Of a stretch of DNA of 64,000 bases, positions 17,601-30,700 are shown piece after piece. The notes below the pieces were generated by a model. It had not been told where the DNA came from, ran no database searches, and saw only the letters and a list, made by a program, of their open reading frames with translations. Both the position numbers and the translations under genes were made by a program. Position 1 is the first letter of the stretch. Each line of letters begins with the position of its first letter. Source of the stretch: Flavobacterium limnophilum (GTDB lineage: Bacteria > Bacteroidota > Bacteroidia > Flavobacteriales > Flavobacteriaceae); assembly GCF_027111315.2 (NCBI RefSeq), contig NZ_CP114289.2, positions 3,720,001 through 3,784,000 on the forward strand. The letters are read 5' to 3'.

Positions 17601-17698
17601 TGGATATTGATGGCAAATCTATGGTTTTGAAAGCGTCTGAAGGGCGTTTTAAACTCCCTAATAGTTATCCGGGACAAACCTTTGTTTTGAAATTTTAA
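14612..17698 (+). CDS. Alpha-L-fucosidase, GH95 family, with long N-terminal extension
   Basis: Inverting fucosidase (family known for 1,2-alpha-L-fucosidase activity). Signal peptide at about 1-25 (FILLVTNITFAQ). The GH95 N-terminal sandwich starts near residue 212 with ALPIGNGYLGAMLFG. The (alpha/alpha)6 barrel carries the paired asparagines in the block CININLEMNYW (Asn588, Asn590) and Asp916 in FQIDGNFGAAAG, matching the base apparatus of Bifidobacterium AfcA. 1,028 residues, longer than typical members because of about 180 extra residues after the signal. These look like a beta-rich accessory module of unknown function. It is 82 bases downstream of the mutarotase gene, probably in the same operon. 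Confidence 0.92.
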   Translation: MKSFLNRFLSLAFILLVTNITFAQASKENKCAVLGVILEGGLTNLQEAKGILGIQFKNLKSDNWSETALILEAFGNKGKQINQFKTDIDFSKLPEGYQFIPFEKQIDLAQAEFLRVTILSKSGKSLFTADFKNGSYKGIPNYSNWITHPKYGNGPGVMNPEKVPAGIDPAVVNTKNLNVNYLYDDSYQIGKQDNVLWYKTGAYDPNATIYDRDGKDWEEQALPIGNGYLGAMLFGMPGKDHIQFNEETFWAAGYRGVQEKVASDYINRKMGEGINGFMNSGKIFVDFNLPQNPEILNYYRDLDLNTAVSSVRYQYKKMNYKREYFASYPAQVIVLRYTADEAKALNFSVKPVSAHPGNIQVNNGIIAITGKLKDSEPYTGGGKATYNQTSDLEYCTKIKVIADDGETLDHYGNVEVKNATGVTIIITSATDYDPNAFSINADGKVNLEISQFKHKDGLQFAIQKAENRLSNTDGKTYEILKKEHIADYQPIFNRVSFDLGKKETSKAIPTNERVAAYAKVVKGIKAGESISYPKAEYDALDKNLESLFYQYARYLMIASSREKTLPSTLQGKWNQSVAEIWGSTYCININLEMNYWFAGGANLVDSGKALANWIESQIPAGSLTARNMYNINSSAYHLDKQKNIVFEPSKNEAVDGVFVMHTKQSINGQTDLTGSTNIQSPGNTAFLMYNVWDLFQRSQDKKWLAEQLYPILRKSANFYAAYLNSNKVKTDDLKQYPKGYFYTTGKGRSPEHGPYQTGVKYDLQLIAGLLDYTLEAAKILNIDVEKQQVWNELRNNIEKPVELGTDGQIKEWIQETKYNKDNNGKDLGDPHHRHISHLVGLYPGNLINPQTPEFQKGAQMVLQKRGDDATGWSIANKFLMWTQVQQGDKALELLRYQLAQRTYSNLFDFHAPFQIDGNFGAAAGIQELLLQSNNSDIYLLPALPSLWTEGTIKGIIAKNGTQIEMTWKNGTLETANIINLTGKTMYIHYAKAKKIQLDIDGKSMVLKASEGRFKLPNSYPGQTFVLKF

Positions 17699-17722
17699 AT
17701 TCGTTATACGCAACAAAAAAAT

Positions 17723-18688
17723 TTAATCGTGAATCGGACTTTGGGTACAAGGACAATCACTGATCCCTTGAAGGAAGTCCAATCCAACGGTAATCATGTG
17801 CGTGCCGGAATTAAAGGCCGTCATTTCATTGAAAGTCATTTGGTAAGAATAGCCAAAATAGAAAACGGATTTCTTGAAGCCCGCCATTGGTCCCAAATTT
17901 AAAGGCTTTAATACCTGGTCATTCAGAAAACGATAAGACATCCCTACCCAATAGTAATCGTTGTTATTGTTGTATTTTCGATACTTGGCGTTCAAATCGG
18001 TGCTGGAACGTCCGTCACTGGCGAAGTATTGAAAATAGACCGAAGGCTCAATCTCGGCATAATTATTAGTTTTAATCACGTAACCTGTATAAGTTTGAAA
18101 ATTGAGGAGCAAATTGGGTTCAATTTTATATCCGGAAAATTGGTCGATGTCTTTATTCAAAATATTGTTGGCATTCAAACTCAAATAAAAATCACCCCTG
18201 CGATACAGAAATCCAACATCAAAATTATTGTTTGAAAATTTTCTGTCGTCTGTAATGGCATAATCGGGATTGGTGGGGCTTAAATTGGAGATGTCGATAC
18301 TAAAAGTGTTGACGTTGTAGGACATACCAAACGACAAATATTGTTTGGAATAATAATCCAATATCAAATGATGGGCAAAAGAGAATTTGGCTCCCGCTTG
18401 ATTGGTATTTCCATTTTTGTCATTGTAGAAAGAAAACCCAACTCCGGAACGATCGGCAATTCTAAAATCTCCATATAGGGATTGATTGTCGGGTGCGTCT
18501 TTTATCCCTACCCATTGGGTTAGTCCGTTGGCCCTGATTCTAAGATTATCGCCAATTCCGGCATAAGTGGGAGAAATCACGAAGGGATTATCGGCTAAAT
18601 ATTGAGTGAAAACCGGTAGATTTAACTCTTGACCGTAACCCGAAGTTACAGTCAAGAGCAAAAAAGACAGTATTGCTATTTTTTTCAT
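17723..18688 (-). CDS. sprF: PorP/SprF family T9SS outer-membrane protein
   Basis: A 321-residue outer-membrane beta-barrel of the PorP/SprF family (TIGR03519). In Flavobacterium johnsoniae SprF is needed for secretion of the giant adhesin SprB through T9SS. Signal peptide MKKIAILSFLLLTVTSGYGQ; early landmark LPVFTQYLADNPFVISPTYAG, then alternating barrel strands and the family's C-terminal GLDFLQG. It lies 47 bases after the giant adhesin, the same order as sprB-sprF in F. johnsoniae, so the symbol rests on both family and synteny. Convergent with the GH95 gene, 24 bases between stops, with no clear terminator. Confidence 0.88.
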   Translation of the reverse strand: MKKIAILSFLLLTVTSGYGQELNLPVFTQYLADNPFVISPTYAGIGDNLRIRANGLTQWVGIKDAPDNQSLYGDFRIADRSGVGFSFYNDKNGNTNQAGAKFSFAHHLILDYYSKQYLSFGMSYNVNTFSIDISNLSPTNPDYAITDDRKFSNNNFDVGFLYRRGDFYLSLNANNILNKDIDQFSGYKIEPNLLLNFQTYTGYVIKTNNYAEIEPSVYFQYFASDGRSSTDLNAKYRKYNNNNDYYWVGMSYRFLNDQVLKPLNLGPMAGFKKSVFYFGYSYQMTFNEMTAFNSGTHMITVGLDFLQGISDCPCTQSPIHD

Positions 18689-18735
18689 TTGAATTCTTTT
18701 TATGATCGGAACGCTGTCGTTTCCGGCTTTTATAA

Positions 18736-21700
18736 TTATCTGTACAAGGTGAAATGACCAACAAACTCGCGGGAATCCTGTTCATTTCGTAGTTTTAAAA
18801 CATACCAGTAATCTCCTGTCGGCAATTCTTTGCCGTTGTATTTACCATCCCAAAACTGTCCTTCTCTGTAGGTGCCTACTTTTCGTCCGTAGCGGTCAAA
18901 AATATGGAAAACCAAATCTGGATAATTCATTGTGTTTGTCGGCGTCCATCCATCGTTGTCTCCGTCACCGTTAGGCGTGAACACATTTGGAATTTTGATG
19001 TCGATGAATTCATAATATCTCGTAGCGGTTGCCACGCATCCATTGGCATCGGTAACCGTAACGGTATAATCACCGGATTTGTAATAGATGAATTTGCTTT
19101 GACCACCCATTGGCTCACCATTTAGGGTGTATTGGTATCCACCGGCACCGCCTGTCACGGTGGCCACAATTTCGTTTAATCCTCCATCCGACAAGACTAG
19201 TGTTAACGGATCGATTTGCAAAATCTCGAAATCTAGTGTATTGACTTCGCAACCGTTGCTGTGTCGTGCCGTAATCTGATGTATGCCCGGGGCAACGTTT
19301 TCAAATACATTGCTCAATTGGAACACATTGGTAGCTGCATAAGGCACGCCGTCCAATGCATAATCTACATCGGCAGGATTTGTAATGCTGGCATCTAGGG
19401 TCACCGTAACGGTTAAACTAGGCGAATTGTTCAAACAACCATAATCAACAATGGCTTTGGGATCCAATTTTACCGATTCCGGCAAAGGAACCATAATTTC
19501 GGTGTTACATAAATTGGCATCGCGGATATACACCGTATGATTTCCTCCTGCCAAGCCTGTAAAATCAAACTGGGTTTGGGTGGCAGTACCGGAAGTAAAT
19601 GGCCCGTTGATCTTGTCCAAACTCACACTGTAAGGCAGTGTTCCTCCGGTAATGTCGACAATAAAGGCACCGTCTTTGTCACCAAAACACATCTCGGGCA
19701 TTATTGACGAAGCAATTACTGATGCAACAATAGGTGTTGGCTCATCAATCACGATTCCTGTTTCGTGTATATAACATCCATTTTGGTCTTGGGCAATGAT
19801 TTCATAGCTTCCCGGCGCCAAATTTTCAAAAACGTTTGAAGTGAAAAATTGGTCTAAACGTGGAGATATGGCATACTTAATGATACCCGTGCCTCCAGAA
19901 GCAGTAATTATTATTGTTCCGTTGTTGGCTCCATTACAGGTTGCATTTATAGGAATTGGGGAGGCAATTAACGGCAATAGTGGTTGTGTTATGGTCACTG
20001 TTGCCGATGTTGCATTACAATCACCGCTAACCACGCCAACTTTATAAGTACCGGCACCCAATTGGGTAAAATTGCCCGGTGTTGCTTGAACCGCACCTGC
20101 AACAGGCAAGTTTGTGGCACCATCAAGCAAGGTATAAACATAATTGCCTAAACCTCCATTGGCCACGGCGACAATAACCCCTGTTGTTTCCCCTGTACAA
20201 TTGACAGATGTGGTAACATAATCCAAGGAAACAGTCAATGTCGGCAATGGTTCAATCTTGACGTCATTGGACACATAACCGTTACATCCGTTGGCATCAC
20301 GAACATAATAACGATAGGTGCCAACCGGTACTGATATCGCTACCGATGAATTGAATGTTGCAGGATTATAGGTAATTCCGTCTGCACTGTAAGTGTATGG
20401 TGCTGTTCCTCCTGTTGCCGCAAGCGTCAAGGTTGATTGTGTCAGACAAGTTTGTGAAGTTGTCAAAACTAAGCTGGCTTCAACGATGGTAGGCTCGGCA
20501 ATGGTTATGGTCGATGAAGTGGTCGCACTACATCCCCAACCATCGGTCACGCTCACGGAATAGGTTCCTGCTGCCAACCCTGCAAACACATTCGAGGTTT
20601 GAGGCCCGGAAGTGATTATTGGCGTGGCAGACATGGTATTCAAGGTGTACAAATAATTCGAACCTTGACCTCCTGTGGTAGTGTTTACCGTAATCACTCC
20701 AGTAGTATCTCCATGACAAGACAAGATCGCTGTATTTGCAGTGGCATTAATAACTATTGGAACAGGATTGCTTAAAACAACAGGTGTTGAATCTACACAT
20801 CCTTTACTGTCTCTTACGTTTACTGTATAACTTCCTGCAATTAATCCCGTGAATTCAGGATTTGTAGAATAAGCCACATTTACCGGCCCAACCAATTCGT
20901 ACTCATAACCACCCGGCCATCCACCAGAAGCAGTTGCCGAAATGGTACCGTCGTTATTTCCTGTCGCACAAGTGATTTCGGTATGGGTTGCTGTACCATT
21001 CAATCCCGCTGTTGGCCCTGCAATGGTAAAGTTTTTGGCAACCGTGCAGAAAGGCGTATTGGTTAATGTAGCAGTAATGGTGTAAACACCAGCTCCTAAA
21101 CCGGTCAAGGTTGTTGCAACGGTAGCTGATGAACCTCCAGGCAAACTATTGCCCAAGGAATCCACCAAGGTATAAGTAAACGCTCCCGCACGACTTGGCG
21201 TTGACGAGTCAACTATCGTGACATTGGCACTACCATTGGTACCTCCAAAACAAGTTACATCGACAATATTGGCAACAACAAGATCAAAAGTATTCGGTTT
21301 CGAAACATAATGCACCTCTTGAATGCTGCATCCTGTTGCTGGATTGCTGGCGGTAATTATGTAATTGCCCACGGTCAATCCGGTAAAAATTCCGGTCGCG
21401 TTTGGCGCAAATACAAGAGTTCCCGAAACATCCACCAAGGCATATTGTATTCCGGCTATTGCAGTTCCCGAAGCATCGACAGCCGTAGCCGTGATAGTTT
21501 CTGGATTGTTGCAGGTGATGGCTGGATTGACAACCACATCCACATGGTCTAAAGCAATGTAGGGTGCAATGGTAATTGGAGCAGTAGTCGTTCCAATACA
21601 GCCATTGGAGTCAAATACGTTTACAATATAAGAACCACCCCTGAGGTCTGCTTCTGTATAAACAGTGCTGGAACTGAACTGTACTCGTGTATTTGGCGTT

Positions 21701-24700
21701 CCCACTTTGATGAACTCATAGTTTAAATAAGTGTTAGATCCTCCCGTTACTCCAGTAACGCTAATAGTTGCCAAGTTTCGTACATTGCCTGAGGTGCAAC
21801 CAAATGGTGCTACAACTGGGGCAGGAACGGCAATAAGGACTGGTTCATCTACACGAATGTTAGCCGTTGCTCGACAGCCTCTTCCCGAAATAACATCAAC
21901 GGTATAATTTCCAGCTGTTAATCCTGTGAATAAATTAGAAGATTGAAGTGTGCCTCCGTTCAAACTGTACATATACACCGGATTGTCATTTACGCCTACA
22001 ACTGGTATGGCCATGGTGGACGTAATGGTACCATCGTTGCCTCCGTTACAACTAACATCCGTTTTCGAAAGCGCAAAATCGGTGACAATAGTGGCCCGTT
22101 CGATTGTAAAATCAATTGATTTAACACAACCTGTTCCTAAATCTCTAACATAAAACGTATAAGGCAGCACATTTGGAGCTAACCCCGTAAATACATTATT
22201 TGACCCATAAGTTGATCCATCCCTACTGTATTCATAAGTTGAAGGAATTGTTCCGCCAGTGGCCGTTAAAGTAACTGCACCATCAGCATCGTTACAATTA
22301 GGAATAGCAGTAATTGAGGCTGTTAAGGTTAATGGCTCCAAAATAGTTACGGGATAGGTCGCAGAAGGACAGCCATTGGCGTCTTTCACCACAACATTAT
22401 AGCTTCCTGGCGCATTAACCGTAAGGATGTTGCTGTTGTGGAAACTACCATCCACGCTGTATTGTAATGCAGCACTAAATCCTGCCGCCGTTACCGTAAT
22501 GTCATAAGTGCCAGTTGCACTTGGACATTGGGTAGCTACAGCAGTAGCAATAGTTGGATTGGCATCCAAAAGAATCGTTTGTGGTTTGTTGAGAGGACAA
22601 CCATTGGTGTCCATTACGTAAACCACCCAGTTCATCACCGTTCCGTTATTGGTATCCACTGCAAGTTGGTTACTCAATACATAATCAGTCAATGCTGGTG
22701 CAAGTGCACTGGCAGAAACCACCGCATATTTATAAGTTCCTGTTCCGCCTATTGCAGTAACGGTTATAGTGGCATTATCGTTGGAACAATTGATGTTCGT
22801 GGCGGTCGCCGTGAAATCAATCGCAGGTAGTTGACTCACTGCAAAATCAACTACATCGTCAACACATCCCGAAACGTCATCGGTAACCGTGAAGGTATAA
22901 GTGCCCGCCGGTAAATTGGTGTAACGAATCACGTCACCATTCACGGTTGGCGGAACTACTGGTGCTGGCACTAAACCATAGGTATAACTACCCGCGGTAA
23001 TATAATTGGCCACGGTAAATTCAATTACACCGCTGCTGTCACCGTTGCAATACACATCGTTTATCAAACGGGCGGTAACCGAAATCTTGTCGGCTTCTTC
23101 TACCACAATTGGTTTTGTGGTACTACAACCATTGGCATCCGTCACTTGGATAGTATAGGTATCTGGCGCCAAGTTGGCGAAACTAATAGTATTGACAGGA
23201 GCACTTGGAGCTGTTGCTGCTGTCCCCGGTGCAATTATCTGGAAGACATAAGGTCCAACGCCGCCAGTAACACTATTAACCGTAACTGTTGCCTCGGCTG
23301 GTGTGGTACTGCAATAAATTGGCGTGGCAGTAATATCCATATCAGTTGGTGGCGTGTAGGGAAGAACATCAGCTGAACCACTTACACTACAACCGTTGGC
23401 ATCACGAACCACATAAAGAATCGTTTGGGCACTGTTGACAGGGAAGGAAGCCGAAGCTTGCCAATTGGCTCCATTATCAAAACTATAAGTGTATCCTGGC
23501 GTTCCGTCTGCGGCTGTAATGGTTACGATGGCATCCTGTGGCGCATTGGCAGTATCACAACCAAATGGCGTTACCGCATGCGTTGCGGTAACCGCAGTAG
23601 GTTGACCAACACTAACCGGAATGGCAGCAGAAACACACATTTTGGCATCTCTAACGAATAGTGTGTAAGAACCAAATCCTAAACCGTTAAACACATTCGA
23701 ATCTTGATAATTAACCCCATCTGTACTGTATTGGTAAGGAAGAATTCCTCCAGACGGTGTCAATGTTATCGTTCCATCAAGCGACCCTATGCAACTAACG
23801 TTCGTTGATGCCGGAATAGCCGTTGGTGTTGTTTTTGGAGTGACAATCACGTCTTGCGATTCGGCTTGACAACCTTGTGTATCGGTTACCCTGAATTTGT
23901 AGGTGCCTGCTGTATTGGTGGTGTAAGGAGACCCAGCAATTGGATTGTAACCAGCATTATTGATATTTACCTCATACCCAACGTAAGAAGTTGTTCCTCC
24001 TCCAGGCACCAAGGTTATGCTGGCATTAAGCGCACAAGTCAAGTCTTGCGTCATGTTGGCTTGCAAAGTCAATGGCGGTTGAACTATATAATCCACCATA
24101 TTGGACGGACAACCATTGGCATCCACGACACTCAATTGGTAAGTGCCCGCGGCGGTAATGGCATAAATCGGATTCGTTGTGTTGGAACCGTTTATAGTGT
24201 AATATTTAACCGGACCTACCGGAACTGTGGTCACCCCAGCAAGATCAATCGTAAAGGACGTTCCATCAAAACACTGCGGAGCTGGCAATGCGATTGTTGG
24301 CGAAGCATCCATGGCAACACTTATGTCTAGTTTGAAAGTACAATTGTTATTGTCTTTTACCCAAACATCATAATTGTTTGGAGCAGGCAATACGGCACTG
24401 GCACTTGGTTTATAATCCGTAAGCAATGGTGTGGCAGTGTCTGCTACAAAAGCATAGGTGTAATTAGGTGTTCCACCGTTGGCAAGCACCGTAACTTTGG
24501 CACCCGAATCACAATTGGCATTGACTCTGGCACTGACCACTTCGGTAAGAGTTAATGGATCAGTCGGTTGATTAACAACCACTAGCGTTGTTGCTTTACA
24601 ACCTGTTGTAACATCAACAACTTCAATTTCATAAGTATCGGCAACTAAATCAGTAAGCGTTACCGCATTAGCACTCTTAACTATTGTTCCTGCAGATCCT

Positions 24701-27700
24701 TGCAATAAACTATAAGTAAATGCTCCGGCAACTTTTACATTTTCTACCGTAAACGTAACCGCTCCATTATTAACTGCTGGAGTATAATTACAACTCACGT
24801 CATTGATCAATTGGCCAGAAACGGTAATATTGGTTACTGGGGCAATGGTGTGCGAATCCTCGAAAGAACAGCCGTTGGCATCGGTTACTTTGAACAAATA
24901 AGTACCTGGAGACAAGGCCGAGAATGTTGGATTATTTAAATTATCGACAGCATCAGCAATTGGCGAAACAATTTCATATTTCACAATAGGATAACCTCCA
25001 GTTACTGCAACGGTAAGATCTGTTTTAGGATCGTTACAAGTTATATCGGCAGCTGTAAAACCTAAACCTGTTATTTTTTGATAGGCTGGCACAGCTACAG
25101 TATCATCAAATAGACAACCATTGGCATCTTTTACATAATAATGAATCGTTTGTAGACTTGTGCTAACGTCAACAAGCAAGGTATTGGCATCGTAATAAGT
25201 AGTCGAACCGTCAAAATTGTATTTGTAAGGTCCCGTTCCAGTTGGCACTCCCAATACGCTAGTCACGTTTACGGTTACCAATGCGGGTTGTGCAGTATTG
25301 CTGGCGTTGCAAACATAAGGAGCTACCGTGGCCGTTGCTGCCAATTCTAAAGGTTCTGTAATGGTAACCGGAATAGCAACTGACAGACACTCTTTGGCAT
25401 CTTTTACCACAACAGAATAAGTTCCTGCAATTAAGCCTGTATATACACCTGTGGCATCTCCAGAATTGTTTGAACCCGTTCCCGTTAATGTAAAAGTGTA
25501 CGGTAGGATTCCTCCGGATGGTGTCAACGTGATGGTTCCGTCTGCTCCACCATTACAACTAACATTGGTTTGGGCTGGAGTAGCCGTTGGAGTTGTTTTT
25601 GGTGTTACAACAACAGCTGTCGAAAGCGCTGGACAAGACGGTACTTGATTGTCTGTAACCCTGAATACATAACTTCCATCTACAAAAGCTGTATAAGGAT
25701 TTGATGCCGGAACAAAAGGATCTCCGTTAAAAGATACTTCAAAACCATTATACGTTCCTGTTCCTCCTCCAGGTACCAAGGTTATGCTGGCATCATCCGC
25801 ACAAGTCAAGTCTTGCGTCATGTTGGCTTGCAAAGTCAATGGCGGTTGAACTATATAATCCACCACATTGGACGGACAACCATTGGCATCCACGACACTC
25901 AATTGGTAAGTGCCCGCGGCGGTAATGGCATAAATCGGATTCGTTGTGTTGGAACCGTTTATGGTGTAATATTTAACCGGGCCTACCGGAACTGTAGTCA
26001 CCGCAGCAAGATCAATCGTAAAGGACGTTCCATCAAAACAATGTGGAGCTGGCAATGCGATTGTTGGCGAAGCATCCATGGCAACACTTATGTCTAGTTT
26101 GAAAGTACAATTGTTATTGTCTTTTACCCAAACATCATAATTGTTTGGAGTTGGAAGAGTGACCGGCAATACGGCACTGGCACTTGTGGTATAATCCGTA
26201 AGCGCTGGTGTGGCATTGTCTGCCACAAATGCGTAGGTGTAATTGGGTGTTCCGCCGTTGGCAAGCACCGTAACTTTGGCACCCGAATCACAATTGGCAT
26301 TGACTCTGGCACTGACCACTTCGGTAAGAGTTAATGGATCAGTCGGTTGATTAACAACCACTAGCGTTGTTGCTTTACAACCTGTTGTAACATCAACAAC
26401 TTCAATTTCATAAGTATCGGCAACTAAATCAGTAAGCGTTACCGCATTAGCACTCTTAACTATTGTTCCTGCAGATCCTTGCAATAAACTATAAGTAAAT
26501 GCTCCGGCAACTTTTACATTTTCTACCGTAAACGTAACCGCTCCATTATTAACTGCTGGAGTATAATTACAACTCACGTCATTGATCAATTGGCCAGAAA
26601 CGGTAATATTGGTTACTGGGGCAATGGTGTGCGAATCCTCGAAAGAACAGCCGTTGGCATCGGTTACTTTGAACAAATAAGTACCTGGAGACAAGGCCGA
26701 GAATGTTGGATTATTTAAATTATCGACAGCATCAGCAATTGGCGAAACAATTTCATATTTCACAATAGGATAACCTCCAGTTACTGCAACGGTAAGATCT
26801 GTTTTAGGATCGTTACAAGTTATATCGGCAGCTGTAAAACCTAAACCTGTTATTTTTTGATAGGCTGGCACATCTACAGTATCATCAAATAGACAACCAT
26901 TGGCATCTTTTACATAATAATGAATCGTTTGTAGACTTGTGCTAACGTCAACAAGCAAGGTATTGGCATCGTAATAAGCAGTCGAACCGTCAAAATTGTA
27001 TTTGTAAGGTCCCGTTCCGGTTGGCACTCCCAATACGCTAGTCACGTTTACGGTTACCAATGCGGGTTGCGCACTATTGCTGGCGTTGCAAACATAAGGA
27101 GCTACCGTGGCCGTTGCTGCCAATGCTAGAGGTTGAGTGATGCTAACCGGAATGGCAGCAGAAACACACATTTTGGCATCTCTAACGAATAGTGTGTAAG
27201 AACCAAATCCCAAACCGTTAAACACATTCGAATCTTGATAATTAACCCCATCAATACTGTATTGGTAAGGAAGAATTCCTCCAGACGGTGTCAATGTTAT
27301 GGTTCCATCAAGCGACCCTATGCAACTAACATTTGTTGATGTCGGAATAGCCGTTGGTGTTGTTTTTGGAGTGACAATCACGTCTTGCGATTCGGCTTGA
27401 CAACCTTGTGTATCGGTTACCCTGAATTTGTAGGTGCCTGCTGTATTGGTGGTGTAAGGAGACCCAGCAATTGGATTGTAACCAGCATTATTGATATTTA
27501 CCTCATACCCAACGTAAGAAGTTGTTCCTCCTCCAGGTACCAAGGTTATGCTGGCATTAAGCGCACAAGTCAAGTCTTGCGTCATGTTGGCTTGCAAAGT
27601 CAATGGCGGTTGAACTATATAATCCACCATATTGGACGGACAACCATTGGCATCCACGACACTCAATTGGTAAGTGCCCGCGGCGGTAATGGCATAAATC

Positions 27701-30700
27701 GGATTCGTTGTGTTGGAACCGTTTATGGTGTAATATTTAACCGGGCCTACCGGAACTGTAGTCACCGCAGCAAGATCAATCGTAAAGGACGTTCCATCAA
27801 AACAATGTGGAGCTGGCAATGCGATTGTTGGCGGAACATCTTTGGTTATAGTCACCGTGGTAACATCAGTACAGTCGTTAGCGTCTTTTACATACACATC
27901 AACCGCCCAAGTCGTTACTACACCTACGGTTACATCATTGGTCAGGATTGCGGTATCTACATTGGTATTGTTGCTAAATACTGGTATTGCAGTAGAACCT
28001 GCTTCTAAAAAAGCATATTGATAAGTGGCTTTTCCTCCCGTAGGATTCACCGTAATGACACTGCTGCTATTGTTGCAATTTACATTCGAAGCCGAAGCCG
28101 TGATGTCTAATACAGCTGGCGGTTGTGTAATGGTTACTGATTTAGTTATGTCACATTGGGTAATATTGTCCTTCACTGTCACTGAATAAGTTCCTTGTGA
28201 AAGACCGGTTAACGTAATCACGTCTCCCACCACGGATTTCGTATAAGGCAATAAAGGTGGAGTGGTTGCTTCTGTTACCGTATAATTTCCTGATATGCTA
28301 AACCCGGTTACGATGAATTTTGCACTACCTGTGGCACCACCAAAACAATTCACGTTGGCAGTAACTTCTTCTTGCAGTTGTATCTTAATTCCTGGAAGAA
28401 CGTTGACCAATTTTTCATCGATACAACCATTGCCATCCGTCACGCGGAATAAATAATCGCCCGCAGCTAAAGAAAGAAACACATCATCATTAGTTTGAGA
28501 AGCAATAGCGGTTCCATTAGAATTGTATTCAACAGAATACGTGAATGGCGCTACACCACCTGTTATATTCAAATCTACGGTACTAGTAGTATTGGCACAA
28601 TCAATAACCGACATGGTTGGTGCCATGGTTGGCGGCACTAATGGAGCTACTGTTGCGGGTTGCATTACCGAAGTACAATTATTGGCATCTCTTACGATAA
28701 TGTTATAGGGACCGGCAATAGTAGTCTTGTAAAAATTATCACTGGAATAATTTGCTCCGTTATCAAAACTGTATTCAAGTGCGCCTGTTCCGCCTGAGGC
28801 TGTAACGGTAATAGTGGCTTCTTGTGCGCTATTGCTGGCACCGCAAGTTAATGGAGCAACAGCAATATTTGATATTACTATTGGAGCTGGGTCAGTAAGC
28901 GTGGCATCAATAGTTTGTTCACAGTTTTTGGAATCTTTTACATAATAAGTAACAGCCCCTTCTAAAGCGGTTTGGCTAAAGACATTGATAGCACTATAGG
29001 TACCTGCAAGACCCTTTTTATATTGATATATACCCGTTCCTCCGGTAGCCGTAACCACTACTTGGCCGCTAGCACCCACACAAAGAGGATTCGTTGGGGC
29101 AACGGCAGGCACGATCGGTACCAAAGCATCGATGGTTATGGTATTGGTTGCAGTACAGACACCATCACTTACTTGGAAAGTATAATTACCGGCATCCAAG
29201 TCCGTAAACACGCCAGATGCTACACCTGTTGCGTTATTGGTAGTCCCTGCCGCAATTGAGTAGGTGTAAGACGCAGTATTTCCGCCAGCTGCCGTAACGG
29301 TCACGATTGCATTTGGCCCAGCGGTAATACAATCTAACCCTTCGGTCAAGGTTGGAGTAATCGTTAATTGGTCTTTTATTTCATAAGGTGTTGAAGCCAC
29401 GCAGCCATTACCGTCTTTTAGGTTCAAGGTATAACTGCCGGATGACAGGCTAAAATTGGCCGAACTTTGGTAAGCACCCAATACCGCACCATTATCTACA
29501 CTATACGTTACTGGTCCTACAATAGAACCCGTATTTCCAGTGATGGTTACTGCTATTGGACTTCCGGTATAACAAACTACCGCTGCAGGCGCAACAATGG
29601 TTGGTGCAGTGTCCAAAAGAACAGTGACATCCGCTTTTTTAATACAACCATACGCATCTTTTACATAAACATCATAGTCGCCAGCATCTTTGTTAAAAGT
29701 ATTGGAAGCGGCAAAAACAGTTGGTGCTGTTGCACCATCTGGTTCAATGGCATATTCATAAGGCCCAGTACCATTTTTGGCAACCGCAGTGATGATTCCG
29801 GCATTGGTAGTACAAGTATTGTCGTTTTTAGTACTGCTGGCTGTTAGGCTCAAATCAATGGCCGATTCTGTAATATCGAATGGTGCCGATGAAATACTAC
29901 ATCCATCATTTGTTGCTCCTGCAGTTTCAGTTACCAATACAAAATAGTTACCAAATGGTAATGCACCAAAATTATTTACTACCAATGAACCACTTGCAGG
30001 AATAGTTGCCGCAACAGCTGACCCAACTGGAATTACTGATTGTGAATTATAAATTTGGTAAGTTACTGGAGTAGCAGCACCATAAGTATGATTTATGGTG
30101 AAAGTCACACTTCCATCATCAGCACCTTTACAAGTGATATTATTAGCCGTTATTGGGTTAACAGTTATGTTAGAATTTGTTGGTACGGGTTGCGTAGCTG
30201 TTTCAAAATAGTAACATCCAGTACCTGCATCGTGAACAATAAATGTATAAGTAACTCCTGGGATTAGATTTGGAATTATGGCTTTTTTACTATTTGGCCC
30301 ATCTTCATCATACCATGGTAAGGTAGTTGGACCAGTGTAAGTTAATCCAGGACTGTAAACCGCAAAATGAAATGGCCCAGTGCCTGTTATTGTACCTCCA
30401 GTTCCTGAGCTTCCAATTGCAACTTCAGCAGAACTTAATCCAACACAAGTTGGAGCTCCTAGAGCCACATTAATATCTAAATCATCTGGTGGCGAAAATA
30501 TAGAAATATTATTCTCATAGGCGGAACACCCATTGGCATCCGTTATGATTATTTGATACAATCCAAAATCAACAACATCAAAAACAGCAGTTGTTCCGGT
30601 TTGGTTAATGAATTTCTTGTCATATAATCCATTAACTCCCGTAACGTGATAAGTATAATTTGGAGTTCCTCCAGATACGGAGTTTATTGTTATTGATCCT

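Noticed and set aside
18690..18735. Small hairpin (CGGAA...TTCCG) between the adhesin and sprF
   Set aside because: A five-base stem with a nine-base loop; not enough to claim attenuation or processing.
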